Shown in pieces: positions 15,248 through 23,378 of a stretch of DNA of 34,388 nt. This DNA is from a virus. Each line of letters starts with the position of its first letter. Within the stretch, counting starts at the first letter, position 1. The notes beneath the pieces were generated by a model that saw nothing but the letters and a program-made list of their open reading frames with translations, did not search any database and had not been told where the DNA came from. Location: the IMG/VR virus record IMGVR_UViG_3300029258_001641, positions 1-34,388 of that record; one strand, written 5' to 3'. The translations under genes and the position numbers were made by a program.

Positions 15248-17872
15248 CTATGCCATTTCCAGGGCCCGCTTTAAATCCGTCTTCTTGAAATTCGCCCGCA
15301 TCGCCCGGACGATCGCTGGGATTAATTCGCGCCGGGTGTATTCGTCGGTAGTTATGACCTGGCCGTCAATTTTCACGATGTTCTGAACCGTGATCGGCCC
15401 GGCCGCCCGTTTCCCCGCTGCGGCGGTTACGGCGTTTTTCTCGGCGATCTCCCGCATGACGTTTTCGACCTGGCTGGATCTGGCCGTGATCTCCGGATCC
15501 CCGGTCGTTCCGTGGGTGACGATCATTTCCGTGTTGGTAGAAACGGCCCCATGTTGGGCCCCTTTCAAACCCCGCAGGATCTTAACCGCCGCGTTCGCGT
15601 TGGCGTCTATGCTCCGCAAGTGCTTTGTATGGTTCCAGCTGACCTTTTGAATCGACCCCAGCAGCTTTTCCCGGGTCCATCCGCTTTTCTTGATATCTTC
15701 GAAAATAGCAATTCCATTGTGGACAATGGCATTGACCAGGTGCTGAGTATTTTCCCAGATGTTGTGCAGCTCCCGGTTCGTGGCATCGATGGCGCCCTTC
15801 GTCTTGCTGCCGGCGACCAGGCTGGCCAGGCCGGAAACGATTCCGCCGGCGACGTTTCCGATAATGCCGGCCGGGCTGAAATTGGCCGCAGCGCCGGTCA
15901 GGCTGGTCAGGGCATCGCCGGCGACCCCGCCGCCGCCTCCGCCGCCGCCCGTGAATATGCTTGACAGGGCCCCCCCGATATCACTCAAAAGGCTGCCGGC
16001 CAGGTCCTTGACGCCGGAAAGCGCCCCCCCGATAAAATCGACCGTAAATTTGCTTATCATTTGGCCGACGATATCGAAAAATTGGGTTTTCATCGAATCG
16101 ACGATCCCCGCCCACCCCTCTTTAAACGTCATCGAGCGGGACAAAACCTGGCCGATCGTCGACGACCATTTTGTCCGCAGGCCGTCCGCAAATGATCCCC
16201 AATCAATCAGGGCCTTTGTGGTTTTTTCCTTGACCGTCGCCGAAAAATCGCCGACTTTGGTTTCCATCGTGTCGACCGCCTGGCCGACGACATCCCCCAG
16301 ATCCCGGGCCGGCGGGATGGCGGTTTCGGTCGCTGTGGCCATGTCCAGGATTTCATCGCTGGCGGCCTTCGTGGCGGCCTGGTATGTTTCCAGGTCGATC
16401 GTACCGTCTTTGTATGCCTGATGTAAATTCTCGAGGTAGCCTTCCAGGACCGCGACCCGTTCCTTTTTCTCGTCGATCGTCTTTAGTCCCAGGTCGCCCA
16501 GAAAATCCGTCCAGGTCTTCGTTTTTTCTGTGACCGCAGCCGCAGCGTTGCCGGCGTCGGTCAGGCCGGCCGTGAAATCTTCCAGGGCCGGGACGTTGAC
16601 TTCCAGGCTCTTTTTGTGTTCGTCGTAAGCCGCTTTCGATTCCTTGGCGACTTTGGTCAGGCCCTCCTGGATCTTTTTCCCTTCCTTGCCGCGCTTGATG
16701 TTGATGGCCATGGCCGCGGCGTTGTCTTTGTATTTCCGCCGCAGATTGTCAAACTCTTCGGCCGAAACGCCGGCCGCCTCTGCCGACCGTTTCAACTTGT
16801 CCATCAGCTTGGCGTTGGCCTCTTCCGCGTTCCGGGCCGACTGTTCGGCCTTTTTCTGGGCGTCCCTGACTTTCAGATATCCAATCGCCAGGGCCCCCAG
16901 GGCCGCAATCACCAGCCCGATCGGGTTCGATGCAAGCCAAACAAAAGCCCGCCCCAGCCCCTGGACTCCGGCGATCATCCGGGGAATCATCATTAAAATT
17001 GGGCCGGCGACGGTCAGGATCCCGCCGGCGGCAGCGGCGACCTTGACGATCGTCCCGGACAAAACGGGGTTCTCTTTGGCCCATTGATTGAATTTCCCGA
17101 CGATCTCGCTGATTTTCTCTGCGATCCCTGATACCGCTGGGACCAGGGTATCAGCCAGAGACAAGGCGACCCCCTGGACGGATGCCTTTAGCGAAACCTG
17201 GGCGTCGGCCAGCCTGGCCGCCTTGTCGGCCGCTTCCTGGTCGTAAACGACCCCCAGCTCCCGGGCTTTCTGGCGCAGCTCTTCCATGCCGTCAACCCCC
17301 GCCGCAAATAGGGGCAACAGCTGAGTCCCCGCCCGCCCGAAAATATCCTGCGCCGTGGCCGCCCGGACCGTGGGGTCCTCGACCTTGGCGATGGCTGCGG
17401 CGATCGATTCAAATTGCTGTTCTGGGCCCAGGTTTTTTAATTCCGCATAATCGACGTTTATTCTTTCGAATGCCCGCTGGTATGTCGCCATCCCATCATT
17501 GGCGTCGGTGATGGTCTTGGCCATCCGCTTGACGCCTTTCTCCAGGGCGTTGATATCGGCGCCGGAGATCTCGGCCGCGTACTTCAATTCAGATAGGGTT
17601 TCCGTGGCGAATCCGGTCCGCAGCGCCATTTTGTGGACCTCGTCGCCGGCCTTCGTGTATTGACTGATCATCAGCCCGATCGATCCGACGATCGCCCCGC
17701 CGGCGACGGTAAAGGCCGTCCCCATCTTTTTGATCGATGCGGAATTCCGGGACGCCCAGCCCCGCATCCCCTTTTCGTCTTTCTCCAGGCCCTTGACAGA
17801 TGCGTCCCATTTCGATTTATCCAGGACCATTTTTGCGACCAGGGATCCCGCCATGAATGCGCCGACTGCCAT
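15248..17872 (-). CDS. Tail tape measure protein, 874 aa
   Basis: It is the second longest gene of the tail module and lies right after the chaperones. The N-terminal region contains SIKKMGTAFTVAGGAIVGSI and KMALRTGFATETLSELKYAA, the latter a pattern common in phage tape measures. Hydrophobic segments (about residues 50-70 and 270-330, including NPIGLVIAALGALAIGYL) are flanked by long Ala/Lys-rich coiled-coil helices. The C-terminal part has a Gly run (SIFTGGGGGGGGVAGDA). The tape measure sets tail length and is ejected with DNA; at 874 residues, the usual 0.15 nm per residue would predict a tail of roughly 130 nm. The Shine-Dalgarno lies within the stop region of the previous gene. Confidence 0.9.
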   Translation of the reverse strand: MAVGAFMAGSLVAKMVLDKSKWDASVKGLEKDEKGMRGWASRNSASIKKMGTAFTVAGGAIVGSIGLMISQYTKAGDEVHKMALRTGFATETLSELKYAAEISGADINALEKGVKRMAKTITDANDGMATYQRAFERINVDYAELKNLGPEQQFESIAAAIAKVEDPTVRAATAQDIFGRAGTQLLPLFAAGVDGMEELRQKARELGVVYDQEAADKAARLADAQVSLKASVQGVALSLADTLVPAVSGIAEKISEIVGKFNQWAKENPVLSGTIVKVAAAAGGILTVAGPILMMIPRMIAGVQGLGRAFVWLASNPIGLVIAALGALAIGYLKVRDAQKKAEQSARNAEEANAKLMDKLKRSAEAAGVSAEEFDNLRRKYKDNAAAMAINIKRGKEGKKIQEGLTKVAKESKAAYDEHKKSLEVNVPALEDFTAGLTDAGNAAAAVTEKTKTWTDFLGDLGLKTIDEKKERVAVLEGYLENLHQAYKDGTIDLETYQAATKAASDEILDMATATETAIPPARDLGDVVGQAVDTMETKVGDFSATVKEKTTKALIDWGSFADGLRTKWSSTIGQVLSRSMTFKEGWAGIVDSMKTQFFDIVGQMISKFTVDFIGGALSGVKDLAGSLLSDIGGALSSIFTGGGGGGGGVAGDALTSLTGAAANFSPAGIIGNVAGGIVSGLASLVAGSKTKGAIDATNRELHNIWENTQHLVNAIVHNGIAIFEDIKKSGWTREKLLGSIQKVSWNHTKHLRSIDANANAAVKILRGLKGAQHGAVSTNTEMIVTHGTTGDPEITARSSQVENVMREIAEKNAVTAAAGKRAAGPITVQNIVKIDGQVITTDEYTRRELIPAIVRAMRANFKKTDLKRALEMA

Positions 17873-17873
17873 C

Positions 17874-18095
17874 TTATTTCCTCCCCGGCAACGGCCAAAT
17901 AATTCCGAATGCGATGGCCGATTCCATGCTTTCCCTCATCTCTTCGTCCTGATATTCTTCGTATGTCAACCCCAGCCGGCGGGCGGCCGCCATATCCAGC
18001 AAAATCCGCAGCAGGGGGTTTTCAGGCGGCGGAAATTTCGGCCTTTTTGGCAAAAACTTTCCCGGGCGTGATGAATAAATCACGCGATAGGCCAT
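17874..18095 (-). CDS. Small protein between tail chaperone and tape measure, 73 aa
   Basis: The start shares one base with the stop of the frameshifted chaperone (TGATG). The protein begins MAYRVIYSSRPGKFLPKRPK, is basic and Pro-rich at first, and ends in an acidic helix (LTYEEYQDEEMRESMES). Small genes at this spot are common in siphophage operons. It may belong to the tape-measure-binding set but has no recognised motif. Confidence 0.55.
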   Translation of the reverse strand: MAYRVIYSSRPGKFLPKRPKFPPPENPLLRILLDMAAARRLGLTYEEYQDEEMRESMESAIAFGIIWPLPGRK

Positions 18096-18657
18096 CAGTC
18101 CCCCCCTGTCTGCAGATTGAGAATCTGAAAATTTAACCTCGTCATTTCATCTTGGCAAGCGCTCCCGCCGACCATGCCCAGGACCGCGGCATGGATGGCA
18201 TCGAATTTCCGGACCTTGTCCAGGATCCGGGCCTGGCGATCAAGGAAAGTTATTTCCCGGACGTCTTTTTCGAGGATTTCCCCGATTGACCCTTCGCCGG
18301 GGAATTCGGCCGCGATCCTGACGGCCCGCTCGACCCAGGCCCGGACGGTTTTTTTGTTTTCTCCGCGCCGGCTTTCTGATCCTCATAAATCCGTTTCTGT
18401 GTGTATTCGACCAGGTCCATTAATTCCCGCAGGTCCAGGTCTTCCAGGGTTTCGGCCTTGATCGTCGGATAAAGTACTTGAATCTGTTCGATGACCGCGT
18501 CGACCTTTCCGGCGATGGCGGCCGGCGTCAACTCTTCCAGGCTTCGGATGATCCCGGGGGTGAATTTTTTCGACCTGTAGACAGTTCCGTCGATTTCGAT
18601 TTCAATGGGCGGAAAAAGGCTTTGCTTCGTGGATAGTTTTAATCGGGTTCCGCTCAC
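18095..18657 (-). CDS. Tail assembly chaperone, long form by -1 frameshift (gpGT-like)
   Basis: The long product is read from GTG 18657 to the slippery site (103 codons), then in the -1 frame from base 18349 to TGA at 18095, giving 187 residues. The -1 frame has no start codon where it begins. Yet it encodes a good helical protein (TVRAWVERAVRIAAEFPGEG, then ITFLDRQARILDKVRKFDA), while the 0 frame past the slip becomes low-complexity Ser/Gly/Lys sequence. In lambda and many siphophages, G and GT made this way guide tape-measure folding and tail-tube assembly. Location between tube and tape measure fits exactly. Confidence 0.8.
18250..18657 (-). CDS. Tail assembly chaperone, short form (gpG-like)
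   Basis: The unshifted product is 135 residues from GTG 18657; an in-frame ATG further upstream (18933) would overlap the tail tube gene heavily and is rejected. Residues 1-103 form the shared domain: a beta-rich start (IEIEIDGTVYRSKKFTPGII) and helices (LDLRELMDLVEYTQKRIYED). Residues 104-135 (PSGPGSSGPSGSRPNSP...) are a low-complexity tail, as expected for an out-of-frame read past the slip site. In related phages G is made in excess over GT. Confidence 0.75.
   Translation of the reverse strand: MSGTRLKLSTKQSLFPPIEIEIDGTVYRSKKFTPGIIRSLEELTPAAIAGKVDAVIEQIQVLYPTIKAETLEDLDLRELMDLVEYTQKRIYEDQKAGAEKTKKPSGPGSSGPSGSRPNSPAKGQSGKSSKKTSGK
18349..18355 (-). promoter_or_regulatory. Programmed -1 frameshift slippery heptamer A AAA AAA
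   Basis: On the minus strand the sequence reads GAG AAA ACA AAA AAA CCG in frame 0. A AAA AAA is a canonical X XXY YYZ heptamer, and GC-rich sequence able to fold follows it. Slipping by -1 joins the short chaperone to the helical extension. Confidence 0.8.
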
Positions 18658-18673
18658 ATCGCCCCCCCCGCCT

Positions 18674-19195
18674 TTACGGCGCGACCCCATACTGATACAG
18701 CCGGCCTTCGTATCCGGAATCGAGATTAACGAAAACCAAAAACTTGACCATATGGATCCGCTGGGAATCCCGGTCAAACTGCAGGTCGAAATCCCGGTAC
18801 GGATAGCATTTGTAAAGCAGGATCCATTCGCTTTCCGTGGTGCTGGGGATGTTGTCGCACATGGGCTTGATGACGACCTGCTTGGCGTTGGTGTACATAT
18901 CACATCCGGCCTTCGCCTTGAATATGTTCCCATGCTCTCCGCTCTCGACTCCGGCCAGCAGGGTTTTCAGCTGCGCCAGGGTCGACCTGGCCATCGGGAT
19001 TTCCAGCTCGACATTGGTCCCAGTAAAAACGGCGTCGACCGGGGTCGTCCCGTATCCCTCCTCCTCGACGGTGGAAATCCCGTCAGTCGTTCGAAGGGAA
19101 ACAGTCCCCAGGAAAGGCGAAAGATTAAGCGGGGTCCCCGCGTAATCCCAAACGACCTCACAGGGCCCCTTGTCTTTAAAAGGTAACTGCGGCAT
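18674..19195 (-). CDS. Major tail tube protein, 173 aa
   Basis: This beta-rich protein lies directly before the chaperones, the standard place for the tail tube. It reads MPQLPFKDKGPCEVVWDYAG, then TDGISTVEEEGYGTTPVDAVFTG. The second stretch is typical of tube proteins that carry a beta-sandwich with Gly/Thr loops. STLAQLKTLLAG and YRDFDLQFDRDSQRI follow. GGAGG lies five bases before ATG. No sheath gene sits upstream, which supports a siphovirus-type tail. Confidence 0.7.
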   Translation of the reverse strand: MPQLPFKDKGPCEVVWDYAGTPLNLSPFLGTVSLRTTDGISTVEEEGYGTTPVDAVFTGTNVELEIPMARSTLAQLKTLLAGVESGEHGNIFKAKAGCDMYTNAKQVVIKPMCDNIPSTTESEWILLYKCYPYRDFDLQFDRDSQRIHMVKFLVFVNLDSGYEGRLYQYGVAP

Positions 19196-19212
19196 AGTGG
19201 CCTCCTCTTTTT

Positions 19213-19641
19213 TTACTCGGCGGACGTGATCGAAATTTTATAATCCGTCTGCCATATAAAAAACCCGCTGTTCGACGGGTTTTCAATCGGATAGGGTAGG
19301 TTGGCGGCATCGATAACCAGGGCCTTGTATTCCGGCCCATCGACGACCGGAAGCCGCCAGCCGGCCGTCCCATGAATCGAATCGAAAATGCAGTATGCGT
19401 CCTCCCGGCCATCGTGATAATCCCGGGCCCGGTTCCGGATCCGGATTATAAGCGGATCCTTCCAGTCGGGAAGTTCCCCGACCGCTTGGCCGCCGGACGC
19501 CTCCAGGATGACCGCGACCTGATCGCCGACCTCGTTTCCGTTTTTGTCTTTTTCCGGAAGAAAACCAACAAAAAGATTAACGCCCAGCTCCCAATCACAG
19601 CCGGAAAACCCCTCGATGAATTCCGCGATTTCCTTGATCAT
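19213..19641 (-). CDS. Putative tail terminator / minor capsid protein, 142 aa
   Basis: The start overlaps the previous stop by ATGA. The protein begins MIKEIAEFIEGFSGCDWELG, followed by a beta strand pair around LFVGFLPEKD, and RIRNRARDYHDGREDAYCIF. Conversion of an N-terminal helix into a beta sheet with a conserved 'R...D...A' helix is the usual pattern of phage tail-completion proteins. It lies between the gp10-like neck protein and the tail tube, the expected place. Confidence 0.6.
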   Translation of the reverse strand: MIKEIAEFIEGFSGCDWELGVNLFVGFLPEKDKNGNEVGDQVAVILEASGGQAVGELPDWKDPLIIRIRNRARDYHDGREDAYCIFDSIHGTAGWRLPVVDGPEYKALVIDAANLPYPIENPSNSGFFIWQTDYKISITSAE

Positions 19642-20045
19642 CGGGCGCCCCCTCGGATGGTTTCCGCTTGGATCTTCATATATTTTTCTGAATTCTGGAT
19701 CAGGCTGGTTTCAAGATATTTCGGCCCGGATCCCTCCAGGGTCCAGTTCCATCCGTCCGGCGCTTCGTGCAGCCGGGCGGCATACGGCGTATTGAATCCG
19801 GCCGTGATGGCGACCCCTTTCCCCTCGATCCGCGGCTCCCCGATCAGCTGCGACCGCCACAGGTGGCCGTGTAAATGCGGGACCCGGGGCTCGTCCTGGA
19901 TGGCGTCGGCCAGCAGGGCCGCGGCCGCCCGCTTGGCCCCCTGCAGGCCCAGGCCGGGAATCGTATCCTTGACCAATTTCTGAAATTTTATGTCAAAATC
20001 GGACGTATCCAGAGTAAAAGGCCCGTGATCCTGTTTATTTATCAT
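19638..20045 (-). CDS. HK97 gp10-like neck protein, 135 aa
   Basis: The start at 20045 is chosen by an ATGA overlap with the upstream stop; a longer in-frame option at 20117 would overlap by 76 bases. The sequence GHLWRSQLIGEPRIEGKG, then FNTPYAARLHEAPDGWNW and GPKYLETSLIQN, follows the gp10 pattern: 'g.L..S', a strand, 'YA..lHe', a Trp-rich loop and 'p.yl...l'. These neck proteins join the head completion ring to the tail. It is preceded by the head-closure gene. Confidence 0.7.
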   Translation of the reverse strand: MINKQDHGPFTLDTSDFDIKFQKLVKDTIPGLGLQGAKRAAAALLADAIQDEPRVPHLHGHLWRSQLIGEPRIEGKGVAITAGFNTPYAARLHEAPDGWNWTLEGSGPKYLETSLIQNSEKYMKIQAETIRGGAR

Positions 20046-20350
20046 TCGACATAAACCTCTATATGGTGGCTCGCCGTTGAATCCTGGGGGCGGAGAATTT
20101 TTAAAATCGCCCGCCATCGGGTTTCCCCCTGCAGCTTGACCTGGTCGGATCCCGAAACGACCGCGGCCGGCTTAAAAAAAACTTTCGCCGTTGAGACGAC
20201 CTCTTCCCCCGCTTCGTCCCGGACCGTCTTGACTCCATACATGATCCGGCATTTAATCCCCGCCGTTTCCGTAAAAACAGCCTGGTTGTATTTATCGACC
20301 GTCCGGGCCCGGGTCGTGCAGGTGTTGATTAAAAGTCCGTCGTAGCTCAT
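20042..20350 (-). CDS. Putative head-closure / head-tail joining protein, 102 aa
   Basis: ATG 20350 overlaps the stop of the sulfotransferase by ATGA; an in-frame GTG at 20359 is another option. The protein is a small beta-rich domain with LLINTCTTRARTVDKY at the start and ETAGIKCRIMYGVKTVRDE, AKVFFKPAAVVSGSDQV and ILRPQDSTASHHIEV. This matches the size and strand order of stopper-type proteins placed between the adaptor and gp10 genes. Its direct coupling to a sulfotransferase shows that the accessory cassette is inserted between head-tail genes. Confidence 0.55.
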   Translation of the reverse strand: MSYDGLLINTCTTRARTVDKYNQAVFTETAGIKCRIMYGVKTVRDEAGEEVVSTAKVFFKPAAVVSGSDQVKLQGETRWRAILKILRPQDSTASHHIEVYVE

Positions 20351-21126
20351 ATCGGCCACCCCGTTTCAATCCCCGTTAACCGCTCGAATGCGGCGTTTTG
20401 CGGGATATAAAGATCGTCCAGGGCTTGACGGATCGGCTGGGGAATCTTCGGATATTTGACGTTGGGGCGGATCTTCCGCAGGGCGTCGACGTTATCGAAT
20501 GGCCCCAGGTCCTCCGCCGGCAGTCCCAAAAATTCCAAAACCCCCAGGATCTCCGCGCTGGGATCCTGAAAAAATCGCTCCGAAATAATAATTTTAATCT
20601 GATTCGGGTCAAAATATTTGTACCATCGGGCCAGGGCCGCAGCGTAAAACCCAAACTGAAAAATTCGCGCCTTCGGGTAGGGTCGGCCTCCCCTCGAGTC
20701 CAGGATAACGGCATCCCGGGGCGTGATCCGCCCGGCCATGTCGACCAGGTCCTCTTCCCTCATCCCGCGCAGCTCGTGGTCCCGGTAATGGCAATAATGG
20801 GACCAGGCCCGGGCCGTAGGGTCCCGCAAAACGGCCATGAATTTCCGATCGGGGAAAATACTGGCGACCCGTTTCGGGACGGCCTCTTCAATAAGATACC
20901 CCGGCGAGGCCTCGATCAAAATCCCGCCTGGGATGGGCGCCGGGAAGCATTCCCCGTACCATTTCAGGCCGTGCTTGAATTCTCGATCGAAAAAATTGAC
21001 CTCTTTGTCCCCAGCGTGGGCCCGAACAGGCCCCCGGATCCGGGAATGTCGGGTCAGATATCGAAAAAGGGAAGTCGTCCCCCCCCGCATCGTGCCGATA
21101 ATCAGGGCATTCGGATATCCGCTCAT
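20347..21126 (-). CDS. PAPS-dependent sulfotransferase, heparan-type
   Basis: The start MSGYPNALIIG at 21126 has GAGGGAAAG upstream; an in-frame ATG far upstream at 21330 would lie within the methyltransferase gene. The 259-residue protein shows the 5'-phosphosulfate loop ALIIGTMRGGTTSLFRYL (about residues 7-24), KEVNFFDREF (about 43-52), and the 3'-phosphate motif AVLRDPTARAWSHY (about 96-109). This order matches Sulfotransfer_1 enzymes such as heparan N- and O-sulfotransferases, which move sulfate from PAPS to a sugar hydroxyl or amine. The acceptor is not known. Neighbouring glycosyltransferases suggest a glycan. Confidence 0.8.
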   Translation of the reverse strand: MSGYPNALIIGTMRGGTTSLFRYLTRHSRIRGPVRAHAGDKEVNFFDREFKHGLKWYGECFPAPIPGGILIEASPGYLIEEAVPKRVASIFPDRKFMAVLRDPTARAWSHYCHYRDHELRGMREEDLVDMAGRITPRDAVILDSRGGRPYPKARIFQFGFYAAALARWYKYFDPNQIKIIISERFFQDPSAEILGVLEFLGLPAEDLGPFDNVDALRKIRPNVKYPKIPQPIRQALDDLYIPQNAAFERLTGIETGWPI

Positions 21127-21175
21127 CGCCTTTCCCTCGATTTCCCCGATGGTAGAAACCAGCTTCCCCCGGCCA

Positions 21176-21784
21176 TCATTTCCGCCTCCTGCGAATAAAA
21201 ACCGGCCGATCGGACGGCGTCCGGATGAAAATCTCCAGGCGCCGGCGGTAAACGGTCGGCATCGTGGGGGCGTGCTGTTCTGGGGCGTAATCGGCCTGCA
21301 GCCCGCAGCCGTTGACGTGGGTGATCCCACAGATCCCCGCCATTCTGGTTTCCAGATCCGGGGGTTGGTCCCAATATTCCATAATCAGGGCGCCCCCCTC
21401 TCCGATGGCCGGGAGTATTCTTGGGATAATCCGCTGCCATTCCTTCCATTGACATGCCACCCCGGCCCATAAAATCAAATCAAAAAGCCCATGCTCGCCA
21501 GCCAGGGCGGCGCCGTCCAGGGATCGGATGTCCCCGACGACATATCTGATCGACTCCGTTTCCTGCCGGCCTCGAATTATTGGGGCGTATGAATCAATCC
21601 CCAGGTAAAAGTCCGGATCGACCTCCGGGAAAAGGTCGGGGAATGGAAACGGCCCGCAGCCCAGATCTAAAATCCGCGGTCGCCATCTGGAATATTGGCG
21701 GACCGCCCAATATACCAGGCCCCATTTTAGTTTAAACTCGGGGTCGGCCATGTATTCCAGGCGCTTGGCTCGATCGCTATTCAT
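21176..21784 (-). CDS. Class I SAM-dependent methyltransferase, 202 aa
   Basis: Motif I is clear, PRILDLGCGPFPFPDLFP (about residues 35-52), and is followed by an acidic motif II loop (YLGIDSYAPII) and RYVVGDIRSLDG before the motif IV stretch FDLILWAGVACQW. These are the SAM-binding elements of the Rossmann-like class I fold. It overlaps the PLP enzyme by eight bases and precedes the sulfotransferase. The methyl acceptor is unknown; a sugar or small metabolite is plausible given the context. The C-terminus is short and basic (RRRRK). Confidence 0.75.
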   Translation of the reverse strand: MNSDRAKRLEYMADPEFKLKWGLVYWAVRQYSRWRPRILDLGCGPFPFPDLFPEVDPDFYLGIDSYAPIIRGRQETESIRYVVGDIRSLDGAALAGEHGLFDLILWAGVACQWKEWQRIIPRILPAIGEGGALIMEYWDQPPDLETRMAGICGITHVNGCGLQADYAPEQHAPTMPTVYRRRLEIFIRTPSDRPVFIRRRRK

Positions 21785-22628
21785 TTTTAAAAACTCCCCC
21801 GGTATGCCAAAACAGGACCTTGGCGCCGGCTGGGATCTTCCCCTCCCGGGCGTCTGAAATCAGGGCCGCCATGGCCCGGCCGGTATAAACCGGATCCAGC
21901 AGGACCCCCTCTAAATTCAGGACGTCCCGGACCGTTATCCCGTAAGTGCCCTTGATTTCCCGCTGGTCAATGTTACGGGCCAGGACCCGGCATCCGATCA
22001 TCCCCTCGACCGCCTCATATATCTGATTGATATAGGCTTTATCTTCCGCGGTCCCCAATGCGCCGCTTGGCGCTCCGGGCCCTCTGACTGCGATAATCTT
22101 CGAGTCGATCGCCCGGGCCCACAGGCCGATTGAAAGCCCGATCCAGCTGGCGTCATACGAATACAGGTAAATGAGATCGACGTCCGGCATGTCCTCGAGG
22201 ATTTCCCCGGCCGCCTCGAAATATCCCAGGGCCGCATATTCTTTCAGCTGATCATATCGGATCTTGATTTCCCTGGCCGGGCCATCGCTCAGGCTTCGAA
22301 TCATTCGGATGGCGGCGCCGTTCCCCCCGGCTGCCGGCGATGTCAGGTCCAGGTGAACGTCGAACCCGGCCCGCTTGAATGCCGCCGCATATATCCGGAC
22401 CGTGTTTGAATCTCCCCTCCCCTTTATAATCAGGCGCTCGACTTTTTTCGCCCGGGCCCAGGCAATCAAATATTTTGCGTGCCTGGTTTTATTCCCCAGG
22501 AAATCAGTCAAATCGTCCCGCTTTATATATAGATTTTCAATCCCAAGCTGACCGGCAAGCCGGGGCATCGGCTGAATTGGCGTCCTGACATGAAAGTCAG
22601 GCGCAAGCTCGCTTAATTTCTCGTACAT
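21777..22628 (-). CDS. PLP-dependent enzyme, ACC deaminase / D-cysteine desulfhydrase family
   Basis: This 283-residue protein has LYIKRDDLTDFLGNKTRHAKYL (about residues 34-54), where Lys in GNKTR is the expected Schiff-base lysine of this fold-type II family. GRGDSNTVRIYAAA (about 69-82) corresponds to the 'GG.QSNH.r..aaaA' substrate loop, with His replaced by Thr. LLDPVYTGRAMAAL and VLFWHTGGVF near the end match the family's C-terminus. Family members cleave ACC or D-cysteine, or act on related amino acids. The altered loop suggests another substrate. A GCCGTATACGGC palindrome lies 22 bases upstream. Confidence 0.7.
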   Translation of the reverse strand: MYEKLSELAPDFHVRTPIQPMPRLAGQLGIENLYIKRDDLTDFLGNKTRHAKYLIAWARAKKVERLIIKGRGDSNTVRIYAAAFKRAGFDVHLDLTSPAAGGNGAAIRMIRSLSDGPAREIKIRYDQLKEYAALGYFEAAGEILEDMPDVDLIYLYSYDASWIGLSIGLWARAIDSKIIAVRGPGAPSGALGTAEDKAYINQIYEAVEGMIGCRVLARNIDQREIKGTYGITVRDVLNLEGVLLDPVYTGRAMAALISDAREGKIPAGAKVLFWHTGGVFKNE

Positions 22629-22650
22629 TCAGGCCTCTGGCTTTACGTGG

Positions 22651-22664
22651 CGCCGTATACGGCG
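22651..22664. repeat. 14-bp palindrome, copy 2 of 3
   Basis: CGCCGTATACGGCG lies in the 39-base gap between the methyltransferase stop and the PLP enzyme start. This is one of the few gaps in an otherwise overlapping cassette. Confidence 0.85.
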
Positions 22665-22667
22665 ACT

Positions 22668-23378
22668 TTATCCCTTTTTCCTTGTCCTGGTCTGGGTCTT
22701 CTTTTTCGCGGCCGATTTTGCGGGGCTGCGCCGCGTGGGCTTGGGCGTGGCCGGCTTTGGCTTGTCTTCGGCCGGGGCTGGTTTTGGCTCCGGCTTGGCC
22801 GGCTCTTCCGGCTTTTCCTTTTTCGGTGCCGGGCCCGGAATCGACCCGGTAAAAACTATCAGCCGGCGCCGGCGCTGGGCCAGGCGGTCCTGATAAAGGA
22901 TCCGCTCTTCCTTGATCCCAAACCGGCCGCGGAAGTCCCGCCGGAATCCCGCCTCCGGGAAATAAAACTGGCCCCTCATATGTTCCAGGGCTTCCATGGT
23001 CCAGACGACGACCGCAATCCTGGCCCCCGGCCGCATGACCCGCTGATATTCCGCCAGGGCCGGCCGCCAGTCCCGGACATGGTCGATTGTGGAAAAATCC
23101 AGGACCAGGTCGAAAGCCCCGTTTTCGAATGGTAGACGGCGGATGTCCGCCAGCTGGGCGTCCAGTCCGGCCCGCTTTGCCGCCTTGACATAATCCGCCC
23201 GGATTTCGACCAGGCGGACGTTCCCGGGAATGTTGCCGGCGATCCCCCCGGCCATCGGGCGCCCGGTCGCCTCATTGAAGCAATCGGTTTTTAAAATGTC
23301 CGCATCTTCCCGGGCCATGTCCCGGGCGATCTGCAGATATTCGTCTAAAATCCCAGGGTAGGCTTTCGCTAAATTCAT
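22668..23378 (-). CDS. Class I SAM methyltransferase with Lys/Pro-rich tail
   Basis: The N-terminal 175 residues resemble a class I methyltransferase. VRLVEIRADYVKAAKR (about residues 54-69) fits motif I-II, and DIRRLPFENGAFDLVLDFS (about 78-96) is the usual 'LPf....FD.V' motif IV. HVRDWRPALAEYQRVMRPG follows as in Ubie/Methyltransf_11 enzymes. The last 60 residues are built of Lys, Pro, Ala and Glu (KKEKPEEPAKPEPKPAP, KKKTQTRTRKKG), like a histone H1 tail. This may bind nucleic acid or an acidic polymer. ATGA overlaps couple it to the upstream glycosyltransferase. Confidence 0.7.
   Translation of the reverse strand: MNLAKAYPGILDEYLQIARDMAREDADILKTDCFNEATGRPMAGGIAGNIPGNVRLVEIRADYVKAAKRAGLDAQLADIRRLPFENGAFDLVLDFSTIDHVRDWRPALAEYQRVMRPGARIAVVVWTMEALEHMRGQFYFPEAGFRRDFRGRFGIKEERILYQDRLAQRRRRLIVFTGSIPGPAPKKEKPEEPAKPEPKPAPAEDKPKPATPKPTRRSPAKSAAKKKTQTRTRKKG

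Noticed and set aside
20398-21198. A 266-codon plus-strand frame opposite the sulfotransferase.
   Set aside because: It is antisense to a clearly recognisable enzyme with catalytic motifs and lacks a ribosome-binding site; high GC produces such shadows.
2-23135. The 7-mer TGGTAGA occurs about seven times on the plus strand (near 2, 1533, 3647, 8030, 15535, 21150, 23128).
   Set aside because: Several copies reflect the coding of Leu-Pro or Ser-Thr on the minus strand, spacing is irregular, and a full count on both strands could not be made by eye. No function is claimed.
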